This document shows, in pieces, positions 23,090-34,055 of a stretch of 64,000 bases of DNA. This stretch comes from Mortierella sp. BCC40632. Lineage: Eukaryota > Mortierellomycota > Mortierellomycetes > Mortierellales > Mortierellaceae. Both the position numbers and the translations under genes were made by a program. Numbering within the stretch: the stretch's first letter is position 1; each line of letters begins with the position of its first letter. The DNA lies in assembly GCA_011634665.1 (NCBI GenBank), contig WAEK01000006.1, forward strand, positions 2,734,001-2,798,000, given 5' to 3'. Under the pieces are notes generated by a model. That model saw only the letters and a list, made by a program, of their open reading frames with translations, ran no database searches and was not told the DNA's origin.

Positions 23090-24316
23090 TCAATGGATCA
23101 ATTTTGCTCTTGCACGGGCGGCCATTAGCTTCTCCGTCTCATGACTCTCTGGGTGAATGCCGTCCTTTCGTGCCGACTTGACTGTATAATGCCTCAACAA
23201 GGCATCTCTCCGAACAAACTCTCGTTGGCAGAATTCACAAGGCCACGTTTGTGCTTGATGCTTCGAAGCTTGATGTCTCTTCAAATCGTGAATTCGTCCA
23301 AATGTCTCTCCAGGGCAAAGCTCGCATCGGAATTGAACAGACTCAGTCTTGGGATTATAGACGAGAATGGATCCATCCTCATTTCGGATCATGGTCATCA
23401 TTGTTCCTGCATCGGATCCGATCTGTTCAATTCGGACCGTGGGTGTTGGCGGCGAAGACACCGAGCAGATCGAAGGTGAAGTCTGCGGCGAGGAGGACGA
23501 GGCCGTGTAAGGCGAGGGTGTTGCAGGGGCAGAAAAAGATCCTGCGACAGGCGAAGATGGGAATGACGCATGGTCATGTACGGCACCAAAGCTGTGCGGT
23601 ACTGTTTGATAAGGCGAGCTGGGAATAACAGGCGAGCCTCCGAGTTGTTGTTGCTGCATCATGAGTTGATAGTTCAATTGCTGCTGTTGTTGTTGCTGTT
23701 GCATCAAGTATTGCTGCTCGTAGGCGGCATTGTTGTAAAGCATGGATTGTTGGTGCATTGTTGGCAAGCCTCCAAAGAGCGCATAGTTGTTATGGGCGAC
23801 GGTTGCGCGGAGCGACATTGGGTCGTGCGAAAGCAAATCGTCAATGGTGATGTTAAAGAGATCAACCAACTCATCGGCGTCAGCGGGATCAAAGCGGTCC
23901 ATGTTAATAGCGTCTGCGGTAGGGCTTGAATGCGAGGATGAACAGGAACCAGACGAGGTCGAAAAGAACGACGAGTCAGGCGACAAGGGTGACTGCAAAG
24001 CAGATTCGATGGGTGTATGTTGGAAAGTGAGAGTAGGATCCCAAGGAGAGGTTTCAGGGCTCAAGAGTGCTTGAATATATTCCTGAGACTCGCGGTGTTC
24101 TTGAATGGATAGCGTCTGAGGCGAAAAGTAATCCTGGGGGAGCTGCGGCTCGGACGAGGGCAATTGAGAATCAATGTCTTCGTTATCGTAGATGGTTGTG
24201 TAGAGCTTGCTGAATTCCTCGGTGGACTCACGGCGGAGAGAGCAATGAGGGGCGATGGCAGCAGAGGTTGAGTGGGAGGAGGAAGAAAGAGTTGAATGGG
24301 TTGTGTTGGAGAACAT
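23090..24316 (-). CDS. C2H2 zinc-finger transcription factor
   Basis: Intronless, 408 residues. The first 320 residues are Ser/Pro-rich with two polyglutamine runs (near 23640-23700), typical of an activation region. Two C-terminal fingers follow: finger 1 at about residues 331-353 (CELCPGETF, then LKRHQASKH) and finger 2 at about 360-388 (CEFCQREFVRRDALLRH). Finger 2 has a long HYTVKSARKDGIH spacing of the kind seen in fungal regulators related to Crz1/Rsv2 type proteins. A short basic tail ends the protein. Nuclear DNA binding is inferred from the fingers; the target is unknown. It lies downstream of the phosphorylase kinase gene on the same strand, with 0.8 kb between. Confidence 0.85.
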   Translation of the reverse strand: MFSNTTHSTLSSSSHSTSAAIAPHCSLRRESTEEFSKLYTTIYDNEDIDSQLPSSEPQLPQDYFSPQTLSIQEHRESQEYIQALLSPETSPWDPTLTFQHTPIESALQSPLSPDSSFFSTSSGSCSSSHSSPTADAINMDRFDPADADELVDLFNITIDDLLSHDPMSLRATVAHNNYALFGGLPTMHQQSMLYNNAAYEQQYLMQQQQQQQQLNYQLMMQQQQLGGSPVIPSSPYQTVPHSFGAVHDHASFPSSPVAGSFSAPATPSPYTASSSSPQTSPSICSVSSPPTPTVRIEQIGSDAGTMMTMIRNEDGSILVYNPKTESVQFRCELCPGETFGRIHDLKRHQASKHQAQTWPCEFCQREFVRRDALLRHYTVKSARKDGIHPESHETEKLMAARARAKLIH

Positions 24317-25115
24317 GGTGAAAGGGGGGTGTGGGTGATGTATTTATATGTGTGGGGAAGTAAGTGCAGCGGGGAGAGCAGCGGTTGCGGCACAACGTGT
24401 ACGAGTAAGAGAGGGAATGGCGGACGCGTCCGACGGAAACAGAAGTGCGGTGCAGTGACGGAAGAGAGTAGAAAGGCGAAGCAAATGAGCGACAGTCGAC
24501 GGCGCTGTATGGAGACAAGGGAGAGAATGAGAGAGAGAGACAGAAAAAAAATAAAGAGAGAGAGAGAGAGAGAGCAGGAGGAGGCTGAGTCCAATTGAAC
24601 CGCAGATAATGAGTAACTGAGTGGGCGATGCCCCCGTCTTTTATACAACGCTGAGCCAGCAACAGCGTCGCCCTCGTTCACCCTTCTGAGAGGTCCGGGG
24701 TGTGTCAATTGACGGTCCTCTCAGAAAATTTTCCATATTTGGGAAGGTCGACTCAGCCCGTTTTGCCTTGCCAAAACGGTGGCCATAGTCAAACCAAAGA
24801 TTCGCCCAAGAGCCCGACCATTAGTGCTCTGGTCGAAGCGGAGCCTGCTCCGTGATCCTGCAATAGCGTTTATGAGGGGCCGCCCTCAGTAGACACACTA
24901 TCTGTCTGCTCCCAAGCAATTAGGAATTAGTCAACCTCCTCCATCCAGTGCCTGCGCCTCCAGACAACTAGTTAATTCTCACTTCCTCGCTCTCGCTCAC
25001 AAACGCTGGTCATTCTGTGCCAAGGTGCCGCGGTGCTTAATGGATCTTTATTGCACATTCAGTTTATTCTCCCCAACAACAACAACGTGGACCATTAAAC
25101 TATCGTCTCATTCTC
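24317..25115. other. Intergenic: promoter of the C2H2 gene
   Basis: No gene seen. The minus strand has a TATAAAA at 24645-24639 and a second TATAAAT near 24350. A short AG repeat (near 24550-24575) lies in the presumed leader. The rest has no recognised element. Confidence 0.5.
24639..24645 (-). promoter_or_regulatory. TATA box of the C2H2 gene
   Basis: TATAAAA on the minus strand about 325 bases upstream of ATG 24316. Confidence 0.4.
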
Positions 25116-28100
25116 TTATTCCAAGTCGATTGAGTATGGCAGAAGCTTAAGAACAGCGCGAGCAAGATAGGCATGTGTGCCCTCCTTTGTGTCTGGAGGA
25201 AGATCGTAGAACATTCGTCGCGCAAGAGGCTCATGGTGTTCAAAGCTCACATGGCCACAAGCCAGATTTGCTGCTCCAGGAGCACCTCCTGCTCCAGGAG
25301 CTCCACGACCACCGGGTCCGTTCACAACCCACTTGGTCCAGAATCTATCCATTGCTTCACGCATGATCAAAGGCAAGTCAATCACCTCGGGTTGAACCTC
25401 CATGCCTGGGTTACGATCCTCGATCTTTCCAATCACCTCCAGCGTCTCAACAGCAATCTGACGCTCAGCTGGGTCAGGAATCACTCCCAAAAAGTTTTCA
25501 ATTGCCAACGCAAAGTTGAACTCTTCGGGCGTCTTTTCGGAAACAATGGGATCGCGTGGCAGGAAATGAGCTCCGATCCTAAAGCCGGCTGCGCGCGAAA
25601 GGATTCGCCAGACGCGAGGGTAGAATCGGTCCGGGACACGGTTCAACGAACCATCATTCTTTCGGCGTCGAAGCCACCTTCCCGAAGAGTTCGGGACAAA
25701 GGCCGCAATGGCTGACGGAGATGGGAAGGCCTCCCGGTCATCTGCCTTGGCCTTGTACAAGCTGAGGTCAAAAGTCTTTTCGACCAGCTCGGTCGGACCA
25801 TCCATAAACGACTTGTGCGCCTCGACTGCTGCGCCCTCTTCGATGCCTGAAATGCCAAACAACCCACAAAAGCAAATGCACAGACAGATTCCCTGATTAG
25901 TCCGGACGGAAATGGAAACACAGCAGCAGCAGCAACAACAACAATAACAACAACAACAGTGGATCTTATGCATCATTGGATCCAGAAATTCTTAAATGCG
26001 CAAAATGGAGCAAGGAGCGGAGGGACGAATGACAGAATCCTCAATTCCCTCACCATGAGACTTACCCTTCTCTCCAATCATACACCATGAATCCCGATAC
26101 TTGAGACTGTTGACAAGTCCGCTTCCGAGTTGCTTGAGCGCCGTCCGAGCCGCAGGCGTCAAATGCTCATAAGAGTCATCCTTACCCGCACATACAACAA
26201 TCATACCCGGCTGAAGCCAGTCCACCAACCTCGCCAAGTCATCGCTCTCATCCTCAGAAAAGTGAGTGTCAAACGAGACTGACTCGAGTACCACCGCCTG
26301 GACGGGGTCAATCACGACCATGTTAATTCCACGTGATGACACCGACATTGTGCTCTCGTTGATCAGGATCTTGGAAAAGTTGCCCGAGTGGTAGCCTCCC
26401 GACTGGACCTTGACTGTCAGCGAGCTCACTCCCTTGGCCATGTTCGGGATAGGAACTGCCCCAATTGAAATGGACGCGCCCGACGAGGCAATGTTGGTCG
26501 GCACATTGCCATCTGGAGCGTCACCCGTCAAAGAGACGATTCGTCCAGACACAGGACTGAGACGACCTGAGGACTGGTTCCGGACCAAAGTGTTGGTTGC
26601 ATTCGAGCTCAGTGTTGGTCCAGACAAGACAGTGCCCAAAAGTGACTTGAGCTCAAAGGGTGAGAGCTGCATCAAGTGCTCCACGGCCTCGGTTTCGTCA
26701 CAACTGTTGAGACGCGAAATTTCCTCTCGGAGAGCAATGATCAAGTAATGGGTTCGGAGACGCATAATACCGTTGAACATCGCTGGGTCTGCACGAATGA
26801 TGGAGCCAAGGTAAATCAATACTTCCTGAACAACTGGTCCTTCACGCACGTCATCAAAGTTGCCATCGTAAATCATCTGGCTCAGGACATCGGGACCCAA
26901 GGGGGTGGTGATAAAGTGCTCCGTAGGACCAGATCCGATCGTCACTTGCTTCTGACGAATAACCAGGTCTGTAATGTTGATCGTAAGCGAGTTCACAACC
27001 TTTTGGAGCAATCCTGCAGCCTGGCGAACAATGGACCAAAGCTTCAGCTGGAGGGACTTGAAGTAGACCTCCTCCAAGAGAGTCTGGACGGTGGCATCCA
27101 GATTACTGACATAAAAGTCAGCTCCATTGCATGACAACAGATATTGCAGCAAATCTAATCCAGAACGAATATTTAGAAGGCACCACATGGGTAGTAATAT
27201 TAAATAAAGAGGTGGAGGTTAGCATCCGTCGCTTTTGTCTTGTCTCTGCTGAGCGGTCAAAATAGGAATGATTTTTTGCAACTTACCAACTTGGTCATAG
27301 AGGTTGACAGAGTTGGACAACATGTGCATCGCAGCATCCAAGCTCGAAGGATCTCCCAGAGTCAGTCCAAGGCTATCCATGTTACCATCAGGAGACTCAT
27401 CTGAATCATCGTCCTCATCGGCACCAGCCTCTGCACTAGGAGCATCCGAGATTTCCAAGTTGGCAAGGTCTGGCGTCAAGATATTGCCACCATTCTTGCG
27501 AGTGGGGCGAGATTCCTCGTGATCCTTGAGCTTAAAGACCTTGGCCTGCTCCTTCTTGGATCTGCTCCTGGGTGCCGAAGATTCGGGATGGATTGGCGTC
27601 ATACTAAAAGGTCCTGAAGGGAAGCTGGTTTCGGAGGGCGTGGCAGCCTGAGAGTGTGATCCAAAGTAGTCAGTCTCCAGATCAGTATTCACGGCCGGGG
27701 TCGTCAACGAGGCAAGAGGGAATGCTGTGCCGTAGCTCGAAGACTGGCGGCGAACAGACCAACGATGGTGGCTAGGAGTTCTGCTTCCTCCTGGGGTTGC
27801 GGCCTGAGTCTGCTTCTCATTGAGTCCCAACTTGCGGGCATGGCGCTTACGACGATCATCTGCACCGCGCAGAATACCGAGCCAGTTGATATCCTTCTTG
27901 GTCACCAAAAAGTCGAGGGACTCAATGCACGATGTGTTCACCATCTCACTCAGGCGACCAAGACGCACTCGGACATTGTTGACAACACCGCTTCGGAGCA
28001 TCATAAAGAACTTGAGGAGGTTCCTCTTGTTGTCCTTTTGTTGGCTTGAGCCCAACGACGCCTTCCTCCAGGTGGTCATGTGCTGCAAATCAGCGCCAGT

Positions 28101-31100
28101 CTGAGAAGCAAAGCTACGAGACTTGGTGAGGCCGCCCAACATGGCATGGGTCAGGAGAATGGTCATTGTAGGGCGACCAGGGTAAACCCAGTACTGACGG
28201 ACAAAAGCAAGCTCTTGCTCAAAGACCGAGATCAAATAGTCGTTGTCGCTGGTCAGATAAAACTCTTCATTGTCCATAAAGTGAGGTGTGAAGGCATAAA
28301 GGTGGCCTTCGACACGGTACAAACGGGATGTTCCCAAGGATCCGACTGGTCGTCTGGGTCGTCCTGAGAGTCCCAACTTTGCATTTCTTCCAAGGGCACA
28401 GTAGACTTCCTTAAGACCCTGTGGATGACTGACAGTGATGGGGTGGACCTGGTCCATCGTTTGGGTCTCCAAACCGTACATGTTGAGCATGCTCTGCAGA
28501 TTAGCATCCTCTGCCAAGAGAACCACCTGAACGACCGTGTCGTTTGAAGCGATCTTGCGGGCATTGAACCTTCTTCCCAAAGGATCCACCTCTGCAACAC
28601 TGAGCAGGTTCTCATAGATAAGATTACCGAGAGTGTGAAGCGAGTTGGCCCAGACCAAGGGAAGGTTATCGTTTGCAATACGTGCCTGTGAATGGTTGTT
28701 CTTCTTTTCTGCATCCACAAGATGATGAGGGACATAGTAGAGCTCAGGAATGAGAGGGATATGTTCGGGCAACTTGCTATCCCTGCTGGCTGGAGTGGTC
28801 ACTCCGGGTGAGGTGGGTGTCTTCAGTCCACGTCCATCGTCACTTTCCGAAATGCAATCCGAGATGAACTGTCCAAAGTCGACCAGGGTGGCAGAGTCGA
28901 TGATCAGTGGCTCCAGTTTCGCGCGATACTCCTCGACCTGCTCCTCGTTCCCACTAAAGAGACCATCCAAGATAAAGTACGTGAAAAAGAGTGGCCATTC
29001 ACACTCAATGTTCTCAAAAATCTTGAGCTCGTGTGCATCGTAGTGCAGGCGGGAGGTATCTAGATATACAAATAATGACCCACGAGTCGGATGGTTAGTT
29101 TCCGCAGGTGAATTCTAGAAGAAAAGGGAAAAGAGGGAAAAAAATACGGATCCCTCCATCTGGAGGGATTGACATACTTTCAAGGACTGTCTGATGTCCA
29201 TCACGAAGGAAACGCTTGCATCCATATTTGCCACCTAGCTTCTCAATGATCTCTCGTCTGGTTTTCTCGACAAGGGAGGCGTCACCCACAGCAAAGGCTG
29301 GGAATCCAATGACGGACAACAAAGCGGCATCGATCTCTTTGGAGTTGGATTCTCTTGGAAGTGCAGAGTGAAGTGTGGTATAGTTGCGAGCAATCTCATC
29401 GGGGAGGACATGGATAACCTACGTCATAAAAAGAAGTGAGGGCATAAACATTAGATGCACTGCATATAAAAAAAAGGGGGAGTGTTCACTTGGCAATAGG
29501 TGCGCAATGTCGTGGGAAATATCGCGTCTACATACCGAGCTAGGACCTCCACGCGAACCAAAGAGGTTAATGCCATTGATGGCCTGTAGAGCAGCAACCG
29601 CCATACCGATTGACGAGGAGTTGAGTTCTGGCTCTCCGTGGTTGATTTTGTTTCCTCTCTCCCAGATACCATAGTCGGGTGTCCGGTATGCACGCTCGAT
29701 ATAAAAGACCAAGTTCTGGATAAAGTCGACTTCGTCTGTCGTGTAAATGATCTGCATTCCTGAGGCGGTCATTTGTGCAAGTGCCAGCAAGAAGATGGAG
29801 GTGGCATCGATCTGCAAATGTCCCCACTCGCCATCACCCACAACCGTGTCACCCGTTGAAGTGTTGTACTTTGCGTGTAGACAGTCATGGAGAGCTTGAG
29901 TCTTCTTGAAGTGCTCAACCTTGGGTGCCTGACGCATCATACAGAACAAGAGTCCTCGCATCAGCTTGATGACTGCATGCTCCAGCTCGTCTATTCAACA
30001 CCACGACCCAATGAAGGTACGTCATCAAGGTAGCAAGAGAGGAAGATGGGCGTTAGCAAAAAAAAAAAAAAAAAAAAAATCGAGCGTATGTGTGAGTGAG
30101 AGAGGGAGAAGCAAGGAGAGAAAGAGTAAGGAGAGGACACACAAAGGCCATCCAAGGGGAGGACCGATGTTTCCGAAAGGTTCGAGCAGAGCAGTAGTCT
30201 CTCACGTATCACTCCCGTCCCCATCGTGTCGTGTCGTGGGTGATCGGGAAGGGGCGGGTCTGATGTCGGCTGCAAATCGCGAGTCGATGATGCACAGGCG
30301 CTCGGATCAGAGTGTCTTTGCCAAAAGTTGCCCGAATTAGTGTGTGGTGCGTGTGCCTTTTTTTTTTTTTTTTTTGGCATCCCATCTAGGCCCAACTGCC
30401 CCTGACCCAATGCAATGCACAGTGAATTTTTTTTTTTTTTTCTGTTCTCTTGTTCCTCCTCCTGGTCCTTTGTAAACCTTCTGTCCTCGAGATAACGCTG
30501 CTCTTTGTGGGTGACGCAATTAAGATGTGGTGGGCGCATGATTGAGTGCCTCGAGCTTGGTCACAGCGTGCGGTGGTTCTTAGAAATGCTGGTGGTTATG
30601 AGCGATAAGCACCCTTCCACTGAGAGCACCAGCGTCGGGGAGAAAAGAAGCGGAGGCACCACCAGAGGCGAGCAAAAAAAAAAAAAAAAAAAAAAAGAGA
30701 AGGCTGGGGTTGTCGACACCGCCAAACCAAAATAACAACAGAACACCAGATCGCAAAGCCTTATCAGGACCGCGGCGGTTCCTTGTCGCGGTCGGAATTT
30801 TTTACAACTGCGATTCGACAGGTTCCTTTGGGAGGAGAAGGGAGGGGAAGAGAAAAAGAAAGAAAGAGAGAGCGAGAGAGAGAGAGGACTGGCGAAACGA
30901 CGGGAATGCGGATCAAAGGACTACAAAGAAGCAAAAGGGTTGCCCCGAATGTCCCTGGATCGGTTCGCAGACACCGTCTCTCCGCTGTCTTCCGCACCCT
31001 GCGATAACATTGGAGAAAGGGGACTATAAAAATAGAGGGCAATAACACAGAAGGGAACTTACAAGCGCGACCTTCGTCGTCGTCGATACGGCGGTAAGCG

Positions 31101-31439
31101 AGTGCCAGGCCAAAAACGGCCATGATAGAGTAGACGTTATCGCTGGATGCGTGTACAATTGCAGACATACACATGGGGGATGACGAGAGTCAGTCCTTCT
31201 TTTCTGAAATAGAAAGTGAAAAAAAGAGCGCGTCGCAAAGTTGGGCACAATGCTCGAACGCGAGCTCAAAAAGCTACTCACCGGACCCATGCATCACGAT
31301 AATCACCATGGGTGGTAACGGCGACAGAGGCAGGGATGAGCCCTGTAGTGGGGTTTTGGCGGTTAAGGATGACCGCGTTAACCGCCCGGTAATAATAGTC
31401 CAGTCTCTTACGGACCTTGGCTTGAGAATGGTATTGCAT
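25116..31439 (-). CDS. Phosphorylase kinase alpha/beta regulatory subunit with inserted ILEI/FAM3 domain
   Basis: Seven exons: 31439-31282, 31142-31063, 29990-29536, 29418-29178, 29059-27287, 27154-26066 and 25846-25116, giving 1508 residues; every junction keeps phase. The N-terminal 600 residues are the GH15-like domain of phosphorylase kinase regulatory subunits ([82 protein letters not shown]). In animals these subunits control the kinase that activates glycogen phosphorylase. A Ser-rich insert contains RRQSSS (about residue 747). The middle helical domain follows ([14 protein letters not shown]). Residues about 1145-1295 form an ILEI/FAM3-type domain, and the conserved C-terminal part resumes with [16 protein letters not shown]. 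No CaaX farnesylation box is present at the C-terminus (PYSIDLE). Intron 2 is unusually long (1072 bases). Confidence 0.9.
25755..26430 (-). other. ILEI/FAM3-like domain segment inside the phosphorylase kinase gene
   Basis: This segment, split by intron 6 (26065-25847), encodes [57 protein letters not shown] and [12 protein letters not shown] in that order, then a closing strand PTELVEKTF. This is the order and spacing of the ILEI domain of FAM3 proteins, TMEM2/CEMIP and the POMGnT1 stem. Both flanking exons carry phosphorylase kinase sequence on their outer sides, so the fusion is in one continuous gene model. Family assignment is by eye. Confidence 0.8.
29991..31062 (-). other. Long intron 2 of the phosphorylase kinase gene
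   Basis: 1072 bases between GRA-Y and ELE codons, while the other introns of this gene are 117-220 bases or less. It holds three A/T homopolymers (30059-30079, 30358-30375 and 30674-30696), a T run near 30426-30440 and AG repeats near 30865-30887. No gene recognised inside. Confidence 0.75.
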
Positions 31440-31506
31440 CGCACACGCTCTCGATGTCGAGTGAGGGGGACCGTGGGATGGAGACGCGGAGGAGAGGTGG
31501 AGATGA

Positions 31507-31538
<32 letters not shown>

Positions 31539-33576
31539 GAGGAGAGATGGGCGGATGGAGGATCGCGGAGACTCGTGAAGGATGAAGCAAAACTGCTGGA
31601 AAGGATGAAAGAAAAAGAAAAGAAAAAAAAAAGTAATGGAGAGGAGATGCGGACAATTCTCCATTCCGGGGTCATCCTTTATCTGCCCTGGCCACTTGCA
31701 CAACCGCGGAGCGGCTGGGGGACTGGCTCGAGATGTACTCGCTTGCTGTATTACTGCACGAACTCGATGCATGGGCCTCTTCTGCTCCTCTTGGTCCCTC
31801 CTGCCCACAAGGTTGCCGTACGATTGGTGGGGGGAGTTCGAACACTCTCTGCCTGGGATGAGTTCCCGCTGCCATGGTGTATCTGTCTCCTTGTCCAGGC
31901 GTAGTCTATCTGGCTAGTCTTGTACACACTATGGCTAGTAGCGGAAATGGATTCCACCAACAGCAAGAGGAAGGATCTGTTTCTGGCGCAGGGTCTTGTT
32001 CTTGCAACGAAAGCAGAAAGCTTCAAGAGCAAGCTTTTCTCCCCTCACGAGACGAGTCCGACAAGCTGCATGAATGGATGGCCATGTAGGAGCACGGTCC
32101 ACTGCAAGGTGTATCTCAGAATAGCGTGCTCTGTCCAAAATGAAGCATGAAATAGGTTGGTGGCAATGACACGCGGCATTAGCTCCTGAAAAGCGATCCC
32201 TCGACCAAAGAGTTTCTTCCAACTTGAGCGTTCCTCTTCAACTTGAACCTGGTCAAGTCGGTTCCACGTTGCAGGTCACGAGACCTACGCACATGATTCT
32301 AGCTGGCGTCAAGTCCAGTCGTACATTGTCCAGCCATGCTTTCCATCGAGTCAAAATGGACATTAGGAGTGGCTCATCATTTATACGAATCCAAGAGTGC
32401 CTAGATTCGCGACAGAGTCTGCGTTGTAAAAAGAAAGAAAGAAAAAGAAAGGAGAAGACAAGCACACGCGTGTCTCTCAAGCAAGCCTGGGGTCTCTTTG
32501 TACTCTTCTGTGTTTTTGGAATCATGTTTGGCGTCTCTGCTACTTCCCAGCGGACTCGTGCATTTCTTAGATAATCTGCCTCCTCAATTTCTTTTGGCAC
32601 GGTGAGGGCATTGTGATGATGGTTCCTGGAGTTGGGACTCTCTCCTTTCTTCCTCCTTCTCTCAAGCTCTCACTCATTCACTCAGCATAAAACTGGTTCA
32701 TTCGCAAGGATGACGCTGGTGAGTCTTGCAACGCTCGACACCGCTTGCTTCATTACCGTTTACCGATTCCCCAAAGGACTAGGAGGTATTTCTGATCTTA
32801 ACCGGCGAAGCGACATGTCTGGCGCCATATACCCCCCTCTATGGCCATCACCATAGGTCTTTACAAGAGACGAAGCTCTATCAACAAAGCCCGCCTCTAT
32901 TTCTACTTTATTAAACCCTGGTATCTAAGCTTAAAGCAAGGGGTCTGACGAGTAGACTCCTAGGCTGTTGTTGCAACCCTTTTTTTTTTCCTGCTACATA
33001 CTCCACTAACTAGTGAATCTTTGCTAAATGACATCAAGTGTAGAAGTAAGCGTTAACGGGCCCCGATAGCCAAGTCGGAATAGCTGTTCCAACGATGTGT
33101 GTGGTACGACTAGGCTCTCTCCATGACATGGCAAAGGAGTAGCGTGAAAATAAAAGATACCATCTGGGCCGGAATAGCATCTAGGAACGACCGATCATGG
33201 CGGCCAGGGTGAATGATGATCCATTCCTTTTGAACAAACGAAAAGAGAGAGTGAGGAACCTTAATCATTCGCATCGAGTACGAATCGAGAGGAAATATGG
33301 ACCAAAATTCGATCCACTGTAAATACTATGGCTGAAGTGAAGAAAAAAAAGTGGATCCTTGGGGACTATAAATTCGTCTCCCTGTCGCGAACCCTCTCTC
33401 CCTTCTCTTCCTCTGGCCCGACTGACCATCCCCCTCTCAGCCCATCCCCGCTGTGCTTTCTCCCTTCCTTATCACCCTAGTTAGCTTGCTCTCCACCTTT
33501 CATTTCTTGTTTTTTTTTTTAAAAAAAAGGCCACTGAGTCTCATTGCGAGAGAGAGTTGAATAACAATCATCAAGT
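31440..33576. other. Divergent intergenic region, phosphorylase kinase / chitinase
   Basis: No gene seen on either strand. A (GAAA)n tract lies at about 31507-31540. The rest is ordinary sequence, ending in the chitinase promoter with a TATAAAT and CT-rich leader. Confidence 0.5.
33367..33373 (+). promoter_or_regulatory. TATA box of the chitinase gene
   Basis: TATAAAT about 204 bases upstream of ATG 33577, followed by a CT-rich leader. Confidence 0.45.
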
Positions 33577-34015
33577 ATGAGGCTACACACTTTACTTGCC
33601 AGGGCCGCCCTTGTGCTGCCAGCAGTGCTTGCTGCCCAAGCCCAACGAGTTGTCGGATACTACGGCAAGGTAAGCAAATCAAGTCCCCAGGTTATTCATC
33701 CTTTTTTTTTCTCTCTCTCTCCCTCTCTCATTTCTCAGTTGGTCACAGCACAAGCGCGCTTTCATCAACCAATGCGAATCTTTCAGCATACACTCAACAT
33801 CTCTGTGGCTCTCACTATGGATGGATGGGTGTCATTTTCTTTTACTAAAAAGGCGACTGGAAGACCCAGGGTGTTGAATCCAGGACGGGGCGCATTGCAT
33901 TGACGCAGAAAGCTCAGATCTCTTGAGCGCTCTGCATTATGAGATCAGATGTGGCTGACATGGATGACCTCCTTAATACTGGACACCCCAAAGAAGAAAG
34001 AGTGTACCTGTGCCT

Positions 34016-34055
<40 letters not shown>

